This document shows positions 9,109 to 17,319 of a stretch of DNA of 64,000 nucleotides, one piece after another; position 1 is the first letter of the stretch; every line of letters starts with the position of its first letter. The stretch comes from Actinospineispora spinosispora DSM 44797 (lineage in GTDB: Bacteria; Actinomycetota; Actinomycetes; Mycobacteriales; Pseudonocardiaceae): assembly GCF_000429025.1 (NCBI RefSeq), contig NZ_AUBB01000036.1:18192-82191 (forward strand). Direction: 5' to 3'. The notes under the pieces were generated by a model. That model ran no database searches and was not told the DNA's origin. It was given only the letters and a program-made list of their open reading frames with translations. The position numbers and the translations under genes are program-made.

Positions 9109-12100
9109 CGGTCACCGAGCTGCACCGACACCTCCCCGAGCCGGCCGAGCGCACCACCAGGTGGTCACCGACGAGGGCCGGGATCCTCAACGTCTGGCGC
9201 TACTACGACGAGGTGTTCGAGTTCCTCGACGGTCGGCTGATCCTGCTCGGCGAGAACGGCAGCGGGAAGTCGAAGGCGCTGGAGCTGCTGCTGCCGTTCC
9301 TGTTCGACGCGAACCTGCGCGCCAACCGGCTGTCCACGTTCGGCACCGGCGAACGCACCATGCACTGGAACCTGATGGGCGAGGGCGCATCGGGCACCAC
9401 CCGGGTCGGATACGTGTGGCTGGAGTTCCGGTTTCCCGGCGAACCCGAGCGGTGGTTCACCTGCGGCGCGCGGCTGCAGGCCAGCAGCCACACCAGCACC
9501 GTGCACGCCGACTACTTCACCACCGGCCTGCGGGTCGGCGTCCCCGGCGGCCTGTCGCTGGTCACCGACTCCGGTCAGCCCCTGACCAGGAGCGCGCTGG
9601 AGCAGCGGCTCGACTCCGGCGGCGCCCTGCACGCCAACGCGACGGACTACCGGAGCGCGGTGCGCACCACGCTGTTCCCCGACATGTCCGAGCAGCGCTA
9701 CGACGCGCTGATCACCGCGCTGCTGCAGCTGCGCACCCCGAAACTGTCCCAGCGGCTCGACCCTTCGCTGCTGTCCACCCTGCTGTCCAAGGCGCTTCCA
9801 CCACTCGGGCAGCAGGAAGTCACCGACCTCGCGGAAGGTTTCGAACGCCTGGACCGGCAGCGGGAGCGGCTCAGGACCCTGGAGGAGGAGGTGCAGGCCG
9901 CGCGCACGCTCGCCAACCGGCAGCGCACCTACGCCCAGCGAGTGCTGCGCGCCGGCGCGCAGGAGCTCATCTCCGCGACCACCGAGATGGACAGCCTGAC
10001 CAAGGCCGCGCGCCGGTCCGCCGAAGAACACGACACGGTGGCCGAGCAGCGCGCAAGCGCCGAAGCCGTGGTGGAGTCGCTGGCACACGACGAGGAGAGC
10101 ACCGAGGCGCGGATCAGCGGGATCACCGGCAGTGAGCTGTACGAACAGGGCAAGGCCCTCGACCGGCTGCGCCAGGACACCGCCGACGCGGTCCGGCGCG
10201 CCGAAGGGCTGCGGGCGGATGCGAGCCGGCTCCGCCACGACGCCGCACAGGACTCGACCCGCCTCGACGAGGCGCGCGGTATCGCGAGCGTGAAGGCCGA
10301 GACGGTGCACACCCTCGCCGACGACGCGCTGCACGCCGCGGGCAGAGCGGGGCTGGCCGGCGTCCATGCCGACATCGAGGCCGGTCTGGACGACCGTCCC
10401 CGGCACTTGCTGCGCGCGGCGGTCCAGGGGCGGCACGACCAGATCGCCGACGTGCGGGAGGCCCTCGACGAGCACGCGGGCGCGGTGGCGCGGCGCCAGC
10501 ACGCGGAGAGCGACCTCGATGCCGCCAGAACCGTCCTCACCGACACGACCGAGCACCAGGTCGAGGCGGCCCGGCAGCGTGAGCAGGAGCTGGACCGGCT
10601 GACCTCGGCCGTCCAGGCGTGGGCCGGCAGCTGCCGTGAGCTGCGGTTCCCCGCGACGGACACGCTGCTCGCCTCGGTCGGGTCCGAACCGTCGTTGCTG
10701 GCGCTGGTCGACACCGCCGCCGAGACCGTGCTGCACGAGCTGACCAGGGCCGAGACCACCGTCGAAGCGACCAGGGCCGCCGCGCTCGCGGACCGCGACG
10801 ACCTGCTCGCCGACATCGAACGGCTGGAGAACAGCCACGAGCTACCGCCGCCCGCGCCCGCGACGCGAGGCACCGACCGCACCACCATGCCCGGGGCCCC
10901 GCTGTGGCGGTTGGTGCGCTTCGTCGACGGGGTGTCCCCCGGTGAGCAGGCCGCCGTCGAAGCCGCGTTGCAGGCCTCGGGCATGTTGGACGCCTGGGTG
11001 ACCCCGGCCGGCACGATCGACGGTCACGACGTCTTCGCCGACCCGGATGCGCTGGCCGGCGCGCCCGGCCGGTCACTCGCCGAGATCCTCGCCCCGGAGC
11101 CGGACCTCGCGGTGTCCGTCGACGCGGTGCTACGCCTGCTCGGCGGTATCGCCTACGGAGAGCGAGCCCCGTCAGGGCACGCCGCGGCGATCGGCGCCGA
11201 CGGTGGCTGGCGGTTGGGCAACCTCACCGGAAGCTGGAGCAAGCCCGAACCGGCGCACATCGGGGCGCCGGCCCGCCGCCGCGCCAGGGAACAGCTGCTG
11301 CACGACCTGCGCGCCGAGCTGCGCGGCATCGAGCTGACCCTCACCGAGCTGGACCAGCGGCGCGCGGCACTCGCCGGCCGCAGGGCCGCCGTGGCGAGCG
11401 AGCGGGCCGCTCGGCCACCGCACAGTGCGCTCGACGCCGCTGTGCGCGCGCTGACCAGGGCAGAGTCCGATGCGGCAGCGGCCAACACGGTGGTCAGGGA
11501 CCGCATCGACACACTCGGTGAGCGGGAACGCGCGGTGGCGATGGCGTTGCATGCGCTGAGCGGCCGCGCCGCCGAGCACGGGGTGCCGACCGACCGCGCC
11601 GCATTGGGCACGCTGGCCCGGGCCGTCGACAGCTTCGCCGACCAGGCGAACAGCTGGCTGGACGAGCACAGCTCCCTGGTCGCGGCACAGCGTGCGATGG
11701 CTGCCCGCGCCGAGGCCGCCGACCGGTCGGCCGCGATCGCCAGAGGCCGGGTCGAGGAAGCCACCATGGCCGAGGCCGCGCACCGGCGGCTGGCGGGTGA
11801 GCTGGCCGGTGTCGAGGACACCGTCGGCAAGGACTATCAGCAGGTGCAGACGGAGCTGGACGATCTTCGCGTGCGGCTCACCGGGCTGCGCGACCGGCGC
11901 CGGGAGACCGGCCGGGCGTTGACCGCCTACGCGGAGCGCCTCGGTGTGCTGAGCGCCCGGCGCAGCGCCGACGCCTCGGCGCGCGACACCGCGGCTGCTC
12001 GCCGGGACGCGGCGGCCCGCCGGTTCCGGCACCTGGCCACGATCGGCTTCGCCGCCGACGCGGACATCGATACTTCGTTCCACACCGTGCTGGCCGCCTC

Positions 12101-13139
12101 CGACGGGGTACGCGCCGCGCTGGAGGCCGCCCGGTCGGTGGCCGCCGCCTGGCCGAACGTGGCGCACGCTCCGAAGAACCTGGGCGATGCGCTGCACTCG
12201 TTGTCCGAGTCGGTGCACGTCTGCCGCACCGCGCTCAGCGCACGCGCCGACCTCGATCTGGAGACCGACGAGGATGTCCAGCTGTTCACCGCGATGGTGG
12301 ACGGCATCCGGGTGGGCGCGACCGAGCTGCTGCGGGTCCTGTCCGACGACGCCGAGCAGAGCCGTCGCGACATCACCGAACGCGAGCGCGAGCTGTTCGA
12401 CCAGACCCTCACCGGCGACACCCGCCGCCATCTCGCCGCGCGTATTCGCCAGGCCGGTGAGCTGGTCGACGACATGAACGCCCGCCTGACCCAGGTCCGC
12501 ACCGCGTCGAAGGTGGCGGTGCGGCTGGTCTGGCAGATCGGCGCCGACCTGCCGCCCGGTACGAAGGCCGCGCGGGACCTGCTGTTGAAGGACCCGTTGC
12601 GGCTCACCGACGCCGACACCGAGTCACTGCACCGATTCTTCCGCGACCGCATCGAGGCCGCGAAGGCCAACGACAGCGCGACCAGCTGGGAGCAGCAGCT
12701 CGCCGAGGTGTTCGACTACACCAGCTGGCACCAGTTCGTCGTCAAGATCGACCGGGACGACGGCGCCGGGCTGCAGCCGTTGACGAAGAAGCTGCACGGC
12801 GCCCTGTCCGGCGGGGAGAAGGCGATCGCGCTGCACCTGCCGCTGTTCGCCGCCGTCGCCGCGCACTATCAGGCCGTGCCCGCCGCCCCTCGGCTGATCC
12901 TGCTCGACGAGGTGTTCGTCGGCGTCGACACGACCAACCGGGGTCAGGTGTTCGCGCTGCTGTCCGCGCTCGACCTGGACCTCATGCTCACCTCGGACCA
13001 CGAGTGGTGCACCTACCGCGAGCTGTCCGGCATCGCGATCCACCGCCTGACCACCGGCGGCGCCGGCGGCGACGCGGTCACCACAACCCGCTTCACCTGG
13101 AACGGCCAAGACATCCAAGACACCCCCACCCCCACGTGA
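9105..13139 (+). CDS. jetC: Wadjet protein JetC, SMC/MukB-like ATPase (TIGR02680)
   Basis: 1344 aa from GTG 9105 (GTGA overlap with jetB). The Walker A motif GENGSGKS lies at residues 49-56. Long coiled-coil arms rich in Glu, Arg and Ala flank a central hinge-like segment (about 570-740). The C-terminal ATPase lobe carries the signature LSGGEKAIAL (about 1234-1243) and Walker B LILLDEVFVG (about 1264-1273), followed by a conserved switch region with SDHEW. It forms the DNA-loop-extruding motor that senses small circular plasmids and presents them to JetD. The stop codon is the TGA inside a CGTGAGTG repeat foot. All motor motifs are intact, so the system looks functional. Confidence 0.93.
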   Translation: MTVTELHRHLPEPAERTTRWSPTRAGILNVWRYYDEVFEFLDGRLILLGENGSGKSKALELLLPFLFDANLRANRLSTFGTGERTMHWNLMGEGASGTTRVGYVWLEFRFPGEPERWFTCGARLQASSHTSTVHADYFTTGLRVGVPGGLSLVTDSGQPLTRSALEQRLDSGGALHANATDYRSAVRTTLFPDMSEQRYDALITALLQLRTPKLSQRLDPSLLSTLLSKALPPLGQQEVTDLAEGFERLDRQRERLRTLEEEVQAARTLANRQRTYAQRVLRAGAQELISATTEMDSLTKAARRSAEEHDTVAEQRASAEAVVESLAHDEESTEARISGITGSELYEQGKALDRLRQDTADAVRRAEGLRADASRLRHDAAQDSTRLDEARGIASVKAETVHTLADDALHAAGRAGLAGVHADIEAGLDDRPRHLLRAAVQGRHDQIADVREALDEHAGAVARRQHAESDLDAARTVLTDTTEHQVEAARQREQELDRLTSAVQAWAGSCRELRFPATDTLLASVGSEPSLLALVDTAAETVLHELTRAETTVEATRAAALADRDDLLADIERLENSHELPPPAPATRGTDRTTMPGAPLWRLVRFVDGVSPGEQAAVEAALQASGMLDAWVTPAGTIDGHDVFADPDALAGAPGRSLAEILAPEPDLAVSVDAVLRLLGGIAYGERAPSGHAAAIGADGGWRLGNLTGSWSKPEPAHIGAPARRRAREQLLHDLRAELRGIELTLTELDQRRAALAGRRAAVASERAARPPHSALDAAVRALTRAESDAAAANTVVRDRIDTLGERERAVAMALHALSGRAAEHGVPTDRAALGTLARAVDSFADQANSWLDEHSSLVAAQRAMAARAEAADRSAAIARGRVEEATMAEAAHRRLAGELAGVEDTVGKDYQQVQTELDDLRVRLTGLRDRRRETGRALTAYAERLGVLSARRSADASARDTAAARRDAAARRFRHLATIGFAADADIDTSFHTVLAASDGVRAALEAARSVAAAWPNVAHAPKNLGDALHSLSESVHVCRTALSARADLDLETDEDVQLFTAMVDGIRVGATELLRVLSDDAEQSRRDITERERELFDQTLTGDTRRHLAARIRQAGELVDDMNARLTQVRTASKVAVRLVWQIGADLPPGTKAARDLLLKDPLRLTDADTESLHRFFRDRIEAAKANDSATSWEQQLAEVFDYTSWHQFVVKIDRDDGAGLQPLTKKLHGALSGGEKAIALHLPLFAAVAAHYQAVPAAPRLILLDEVFVGVDTTNRGQVFALLSALDLDLMLTSDHEWCTYRELSGIAIHRLTTGGAGGDAVTTTRFTWNGQDIQDTPTPT

Positions 13140-13280
13140 GTGGCAAGAGCGTCTACCCCGAAGGGGCGCCGCAGGCGTAGGCGCTCGGAGCACTCACGAC
13201 AGCTTTTCCGTCGTGAGTGATCCGGGCGCCTATAGGCGCCCTTGCCACTCACGAGTCGACGGCGAAGCCGAGATGCCTTG
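13135..13280 (+). repeat. Compound inverted repeat (CGTGAGTG family), copy 1
   Basis: This is a nested double hairpin. The outer arm CGTGAGTGGCAAG (13135-13147) pairs with CTTGCCACTCACG (13241-13253). The inner arms around 13187-13198 and 13212-13225 also pair. The linker between the inner arms (CACGACAGCTTTTCCGTCGTG) is nearly identical in all four copies. The core 13224-13241 is GGGCGCC-TATA-GGCGCCC. A tail (13251-13279, ending GAGATGCCTTGG) recurs in the copies near 29.2 and 48.9 kb. The jetC stop codon (13137-13139) is part of the first arm. It probably terminates jetC transcription. Confidence 0.8.
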
Positions 13281-13335
13281 GACCCGGCCACAGCCCAACC
13301 CGATGAGTTCCGCCCCCGACCCAGGTCTACCCGAC

Positions 13336-13638
13336 ATGAGCACCGTGATCGTCGCCGGCTACGTACACGTCGACCCCGCCGACCGGGACCGTTTCATCGA
13401 GGGCCACCGAAACATCGTCGAGGCGGGCCGCACCCGCCCGAACTCGGGCTGCCTCGACGTGTCGATCTCCGCCGATTCCGTCGACCCGGGCCGGGTGAAC
13501 ATCTTCGAGTACTGGGAGTCGGCCGAGGCGCTCGAAGCATTCCGCGCCAGCGCCCCGACGCCGACGGTCTCGATCGCCCTGACGAACGAGAACGTCCTCA
13601 AACACCAGATCACCGCCTCCGGCCCACCCTTCGCCTAA
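13336..13638 (+). CDS. Antibiotic biosynthesis monooxygenase (ABM)-like small protein
   Basis: 100 aa from ATG 13336; an in-frame ATG at 13303 would add 11 residues but the shorter form fits the family. The protein is a single ferredoxin-like ABM domain. It begins with a beta strand (VIVAGYVHVD), has the R-F-I-E-G-H helix, and carries the FEYWESAEALEAF motif typical of heme/quinol ABM monooxygenases. Such proteins are cytosolic dimers, and many have no known substrate. It stands alone between a repeat element and a convergent operon, so context gives no hint of function. No clear Shine-Dalgarno was seen, so the start is uncertain. Confidence 0.7.
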   Translation: MSTVIVAGYVHVDPADRDRFIEGHRNIVEAGRTRPNSGCLDVSISADSVDPGRVNIFEYWESAEALEAFRASAPTPTVSIALTNENVLKHQITASGPPFA

Positions 13639-13687
13639 CACCGCAGCGGGGTAGACGCCCTCACCACTCACGAAGGGAAGAGAAGGG

Positions 13688-14809
13688 CTACAGGCCCACG
13701 CGGTCGGCTATCGCCAGGTAGTGGGAGTCCAGGCCGGTGAAGAGGTGCTGGGCGGACCAGGCGCGGCGGTAGTACAGATGGGTGTCGTGTTCCCAGGTGA
13801 AGCCGGTGCCGCCGTGCACCTGCACCGTCTCCACCGTCACGGTGCGGAACGACTCGCCGCAGTAGGCCGCCGCCACCCGCGCGGCCACCGGGAACTCCGC
13901 GTCGTCCTCGGCCAGTGCCGCGGCCGCGTAACGAGCCGAGGCGCGGGAGAACTCGACGCTGTGCAGCATGTCGACGCACTTGTGCGCGACCGCCTGGAAC
14001 GAACCGATCGGCTGGCCGAACTGCTTGCGGTCCTTCGCGTACTCGACGCACAGGTCAAGGCATGCCCATGCGCCGCCCGCCTGCTCGGCGGCCAGCGCCA
14101 CCAACGCGCGGTCGAGCAGGTCCGACACCAGCTCCGGTGCGGCGCCAGCCGTGCCGACCAGACGGGCCGGAGCGGAGTCCAGCTCGACCCGAGCGACCGC
14201 TCGGGCGAGGTCGAGGGACTCCAGCCGGGTGCGGGTGACGCCGTCCGCGGCCGCGTCGACGGCGAACAGGCTGACCTCGTCGTCGTGGCGCGCGGTGACC
14301 AGCAGCAGGTCTGCGTCCGCCCCGTCCAGCACGAACTCCTTGGTGCCGGTGAGCCGCCATTCGGAGCCGTCCTGAGCCGCCTCGGTGGTCACCGGGCCGT
14401 CCCAACGACCGTCGGACTCGCTGACCGCGACCGTGGCGATCTTCTCGCCGGACGCGATGGCCGGCAGCAGGTCCGCGCACGCGGACTCGTCACCGGACAG
14501 CAGCAGCGCCGGGATCGCCAGCCCGACCGTGGCCAGGTACGGACCGAAGTACAGGGCGCGCCCCATCTCCTCCAGCACGACGTGGGTCTCCAGCGCGGTC
14601 TGCCCGAACCCCTCGTAGCGTTCCGGCACCGGCAGCGCTGTCACGCCGAGCTCCACCAGCTTGGCCCACACGTCGCGGTCGAAACCGGCGCCGGTGTCGG
14701 CACCGTCGCGGACCGCCGACAGCGGCGCTTTGTCCTTCAGCAGTCTGCGGACGGAGTCACGCAGCTCGGTCTGTTCCTCGCTGTCCGCGAGCGCACCCTG
14801 GGACACCAT
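13688..14809 (-). CDS. Acyl-CoA dehydrogenase (second subunit of a pair)
   Basis: 373 aa, starting at the ATG whose complement is 14807-14809 (MVSQGALADS). It has the acyl-CoA dehydrogenase fold: an N-terminal helical domain, a middle beta domain with AVSESDGRWDGP, and the C-terminal helical domain with KQFGQPIGSFQAV and HGGTGFTWEHDTHLYYRR. The last motif is typical of actinobacterial dehydrogenases that pair with a second, non-identical subunit, such as ChsE1/ChsE2-type alpha2beta2 enzymes. It lies 11 nt downstream of another dehydrogenase and is co-transcribed with a double hot-dog hydratase. Role: FAD-dependent alpha,beta-oxidation of an acyl-CoA, probably a branched or steroid-like side chain (inferred). 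Confidence 0.85.
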   Translation of the reverse strand: MVSQGALADSEEQTELRDSVRRLLKDKAPLSAVRDGADTGAGFDRDVWAKLVELGVTALPVPERYEGFGQTALETHVVLEEMGRALYFGPYLATVGLAIPALLLSGDESACADLLPAIASGEKIATVAVSESDGRWDGPVTTEAAQDGSEWRLTGTKEFVLDGADADLLLVTARHDDEVSLFAVDAAADGVTRTRLESLDLARAVARVELDSAPARLVGTAGAAPELVSDLLDRALVALAAEQAGGAWACLDLCVEYAKDRKQFGQPIGSFQAVAHKCVDMLHSVEFSRASARYAAAALAEDDAEFPVAARVAAAYCGESFRTVTVETVQVHGGTGFTWEHDTHLYYRRAWSAQHLFTGLDSHYLAIADRVGL

Positions 14810-14820
14810 GTGAACGACTC

Positions 14821-16032
14821 CTATCGCGGCCGCGGCAGGCCGAGGACCCGCTGCGCGATCATGTTCTTGAGGACCTCGTCGGTGCCGCCGCCCAGGCGAT
14901 AGCCGGGGGCGCCGAGCATGACCGACGTCCACGCGTACGTGCCCCACTCGCCGGAGTCGGCGACCGCCTTCGGGCCGAGCACTTCGGCGACGAACGCACC
15001 GAGCCGACCCATGTTGGCCGACAGGGCGATCTTGTTCAGGGCCACCTCCGGGCCGGGCGAGTCGCCGGCCTTCGCGCGGGCGCCCATCACCGCCTGGGTG
15101 TAGCGGGCGGCGCGCAGCTGCACCAGCAGCTCGCCGAACGCCCTGCGCACCACGGCGTCGTCGGCCGAACCGGCGTGCCGGATCAGCTCGGACAGCCGTT
15201 CGGTGGACAGGATGCCGGCGCCGCCGAACGCGCTGTGGCCCATCGCGTTGCGCTCGTTCGCCAGCGTGGTCAGCGCGACCTTCCAGCCGTTGCCCTCGTC
15301 GTCGATCCGGGCGCTGTCCGGCACCACGACGTCGTCGAGGAACACCTCGTTGAACGCCGACCCGCCGGTCATCTGACGCAACGGCCGCACCTCGACGCCG
15401 GGGGCCTTCATGTCCACCAGGAAGGCGGTCAGGTTGCGGTGCCTCGGCTCGTCGGCGGTGCGGCAGATGACCTCACCGATGTCGGCGAGGTGCGCGCCGG
15501 AGGTCCACACCTTCTGGCCGGTGATGCGCCAGTTGCCTTCGTCGTCACGGACGGCCTTCGTGCTCAGCGACGCCAGGTCGGAACCGGCTCCGGGCTCGGA
15601 GAACAGCTGACAGCAGATCAGCTCGCCGGAGTACATCTTCGGCAGGTAGTCCTTCTTCTGTTCCTCGCTGCCGTGCTTCGCGATGGTCGGCGCGATCATG
15701 CCGAGGCTGATCGTCAGCGCGCCGTCGCCGGGCACGTCGTAGCCGCGGACGATCTTCTCGAACACCCGCTGGTGGGCGCCGGACAGGCCGCGGCCGCCGT
15801 ACTCGGTCGGGCCGGTGATCCAGGCCAGGCCCGCTTCCCACAGCCCGGCGCGCCAGTCCCGGATCGCCGGCAGCGCGTCGGCCTCCTTCTCGGGATCCGG
15901 CTCCTGGAACACCCGGACCTCGTCGCTGCCCTCGCCCCAGACGAACTTCTTGCTCTGGGTCCGTCGCGCCTTCGAGTAGTGCGCGGACAGGTACTCCTCG
16001 ACCTCGGCGGCGAAGTCCTCGAGCGAGATCAT
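14821..16032 (-). CDS. Acyl-CoA dehydrogenase (first subunit of a pair)
   Basis: 403 aa, start codon overlapping the stop of the upstream hydratase gene (4-nt overlap). Conserved blocks include EYGGRGLSGAHQ, LFSEPGAGSDLASL (FAD-binding region), GQKVWTSGAH and the C-terminal YRLGGGTDEVLKNMIAQRVL. At the place where medium-chain dehydrogenases carry the catalytic Glu before GT, a Gly is present, so any catalytic base must sit elsewhere or in the partner subunit. The adjacent dehydrogenase is of a different subtype, which suggests a heteromeric enzyme. The operon with the MaoC-type hydratase gives two consecutive beta-oxidation steps. Confidence 0.87.
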   Translation of the reverse strand: MISLEDFAAEVEEYLSAHYSKARRTQSKKFVWGEGSDEVRVFQEPDPEKEADALPAIRDWRAGLWEAGLAWITGPTEYGGRGLSGAHQRVFEKIVRGYDVPGDGALTISLGMIAPTIAKHGSEEQKKDYLPKMYSGELICCQLFSEPGAGSDLASLSTKAVRDDEGNWRITGQKVWTSGAHLADIGEVICRTADEPRHRNLTAFLVDMKAPGVEVRPLRQMTGGSAFNEVFLDDVVVPDSARIDDEGNGWKVALTTLANERNAMGHSAFGGAGILSTERLSELIRHAGSADDAVVRRAFGELLVQLRAARYTQAVMGARAKAGDSPGPEVALNKIALSANMGRLGAFVAEVLGPKAVADSGEWGTYAWTSVMLGAPGYRLGGGTDEVLKNMIAQRVLGLPRPR

Positions 16033-17255
16033 GTCCGTGCCCGCCTCGCCGAGGGCGTCGTGGTCTCGCCGTGGCTGGGCAGCGCGATGACCGCGCTGCC
16101 CGGCATGACGGTCTCGCCGCGCTGGTTGACGGCCTTCGTCGTGACGTCCACGACGTGGTCGCCGTCGTCGTCGACACGCTTGCCGGTGACCTCACCGCGC
16201 AGCTCGATGACATCGGACAGGTACACGAACTTGCGGTACTCGGCCTGGCACTCCTTGAGCCACGCGTGGTCGCCGGACCAGTGCGTCAGGTGGTGGATCT
16301 GCCAGCACTGGCGCTGGAAACCGACGTCGTACTGGAAGGCGACGCCCATCGCCTGCGCGGCCTGGAAGTTGTAGTGCACCGAGTAGATCGGCTCGTTCGC
16401 GCTGGTGATCGGGTCGCGGAACGCCCACGCCGGATGAGCCTGGTAGTCGTGCAGCGACGCGGCGTGCGCCTTGAGCCTCGGGATCGGGGTGCCGCCGCCG
16501 GCCACGAACGCGATCTCGTCGGTGAGCCCGATCGGGCCCTTGGTGACGACGTCGAGGACGTCACCGACGTTCACGTCCTCCCAGTACCGGGGTTCCGCAC
16601 CGCGCGGACGCTCGGCCAGGATCCGCTTCTCGATCTCGGCCACCTCGTCGAGATCCCACTGGTGCGGCAGCTGCGGAGCGGCCGTCTTCTTCCCGGCCTC
16701 GCCCTTCTCCGCCTCACCCGACGTCTCCTGCTTGGCGCGGGCCAGCCGCTGGCCGCGCTCGTAGTTGATGACGTTCCAGCGGATCGTGGCGATCTGCTCA
16801 CCGAGCTGGTTGTGGTAGGAGTTGATGAACTTGTCGGTCACCGACCGACCGGCGAACTTGCTCGGCGAGGGCCCGTCGAACCCGTCGTACAGGCACGACG
16901 AGGTGACGACGTCGTCGCGGTAGACCGGGCGGTCGAAGGTGATGTGCGACATCGAGTGGAACGACCCGAGCCCCGGCCAGCCGAACTGGATACCGGAGAA
17001 GCAGCCGATGATGAACGACGGTGGCGCAACCGGGCCCCCGTACGGTGAGCTCGCGGCGTACTCGGCATCGGTCCACAGCGGGTTGATGTCGCCGATCCCG
17101 CCGACGAACTTGGTGACCGCGATCCGCGACGCCACCTCGTTGTTCACCGAATGATCGATGCGCAGCTGCGCACCGGCCTTCGCCTGCATCGACTCGATCA
17201 TCGAGTCGTCGATCACCGCTTGCGGCATCACCGCTTGCTTTTCGTCCACCGACAT
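16029..17255 (-). CDS. Double hot-dog MaoC-like enoyl-CoA hydratase
   Basis: 408 aa. The N-terminal half (about 25-175) is a MaoC dehydratase N-like hot-dog (FVGGIGDINPLWTD...GPVAPPSFI). A charged Glu/Lys/Ala linker of about 20 residues (180-200) leads to a second hot-dog (about 225-390) with a YRKFVYLSDVIELRGEVTGKRV segment. Such fused proteins hydrate 2-enoyl-CoAs and replace separate subunits like ChsH1/ChsH2. It is first in the operon, followed by two acyl-CoA dehydrogenases, and is divergent from an acyl-CoA ligase; together these would activate, desaturate and hydrate an acyl chain. The start was chosen at the complement of 17253-17255. Substrate is unknown. Confidence 0.8.
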   Translation of the reverse strand: MSVDEKQAVMPQAVIDDSMIESMQAKAGAQLRIDHSVNNEVASRIAVTKFVGGIGDINPLWTDAEYAASSPYGGPVAPPSFIIGCFSGIQFGWPGLGSFHSMSHITFDRPVYRDDVVTSSCLYDGFDGPSPSKFAGRSVTDKFINSYHNQLGEQIATIRWNVINYERGQRLARAKQETSGEAEKGEAGKKTAAPQLPHQWDLDEVAEIEKRILAERPRGAEPRYWEDVNVGDVLDVVTKGPIGLTDEIAFVAGGGTPIPRLKAHAASLHDYQAHPAWAFRDPITSANEPIYSVHYNFQAAQAMGVAFQYDVGFQRQCWQIHHLTHWSGDHAWLKECQAEYRKFVYLSDVIELRGEVTGKRVDDDGDHVVDVTTKAVNQRGETVMPGSAVIALPSHGETTTPSARRART

Positions 17256-17288
17256 GACGCTGATGGTAGGCAGAAATAGTCGAGTTGT

Positions 17289-17307
17289 CGAGTATTGGGC
17301 TCTAGAC
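17289..17307. promoter_or_regulatory. Candidate regulator-binding site, copy of CGA-N-TAT-N6-CTAGAC
   Basis: The 64-bp divergent promoter between the hydratase operon and the acyl-CoA ligase contains CGAGTATTGGGCTCTAGAC. The same 19-bp pattern occurs at 45457, 48289 and, on the other strand, 50704, each time in a promoter of a CoA-catabolism gene. It is likely the operator of one of the MarR proteins in the window (inferred). Confidence 0.5.
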
Positions 17308-17319
17308 TAAACTTGAGAC

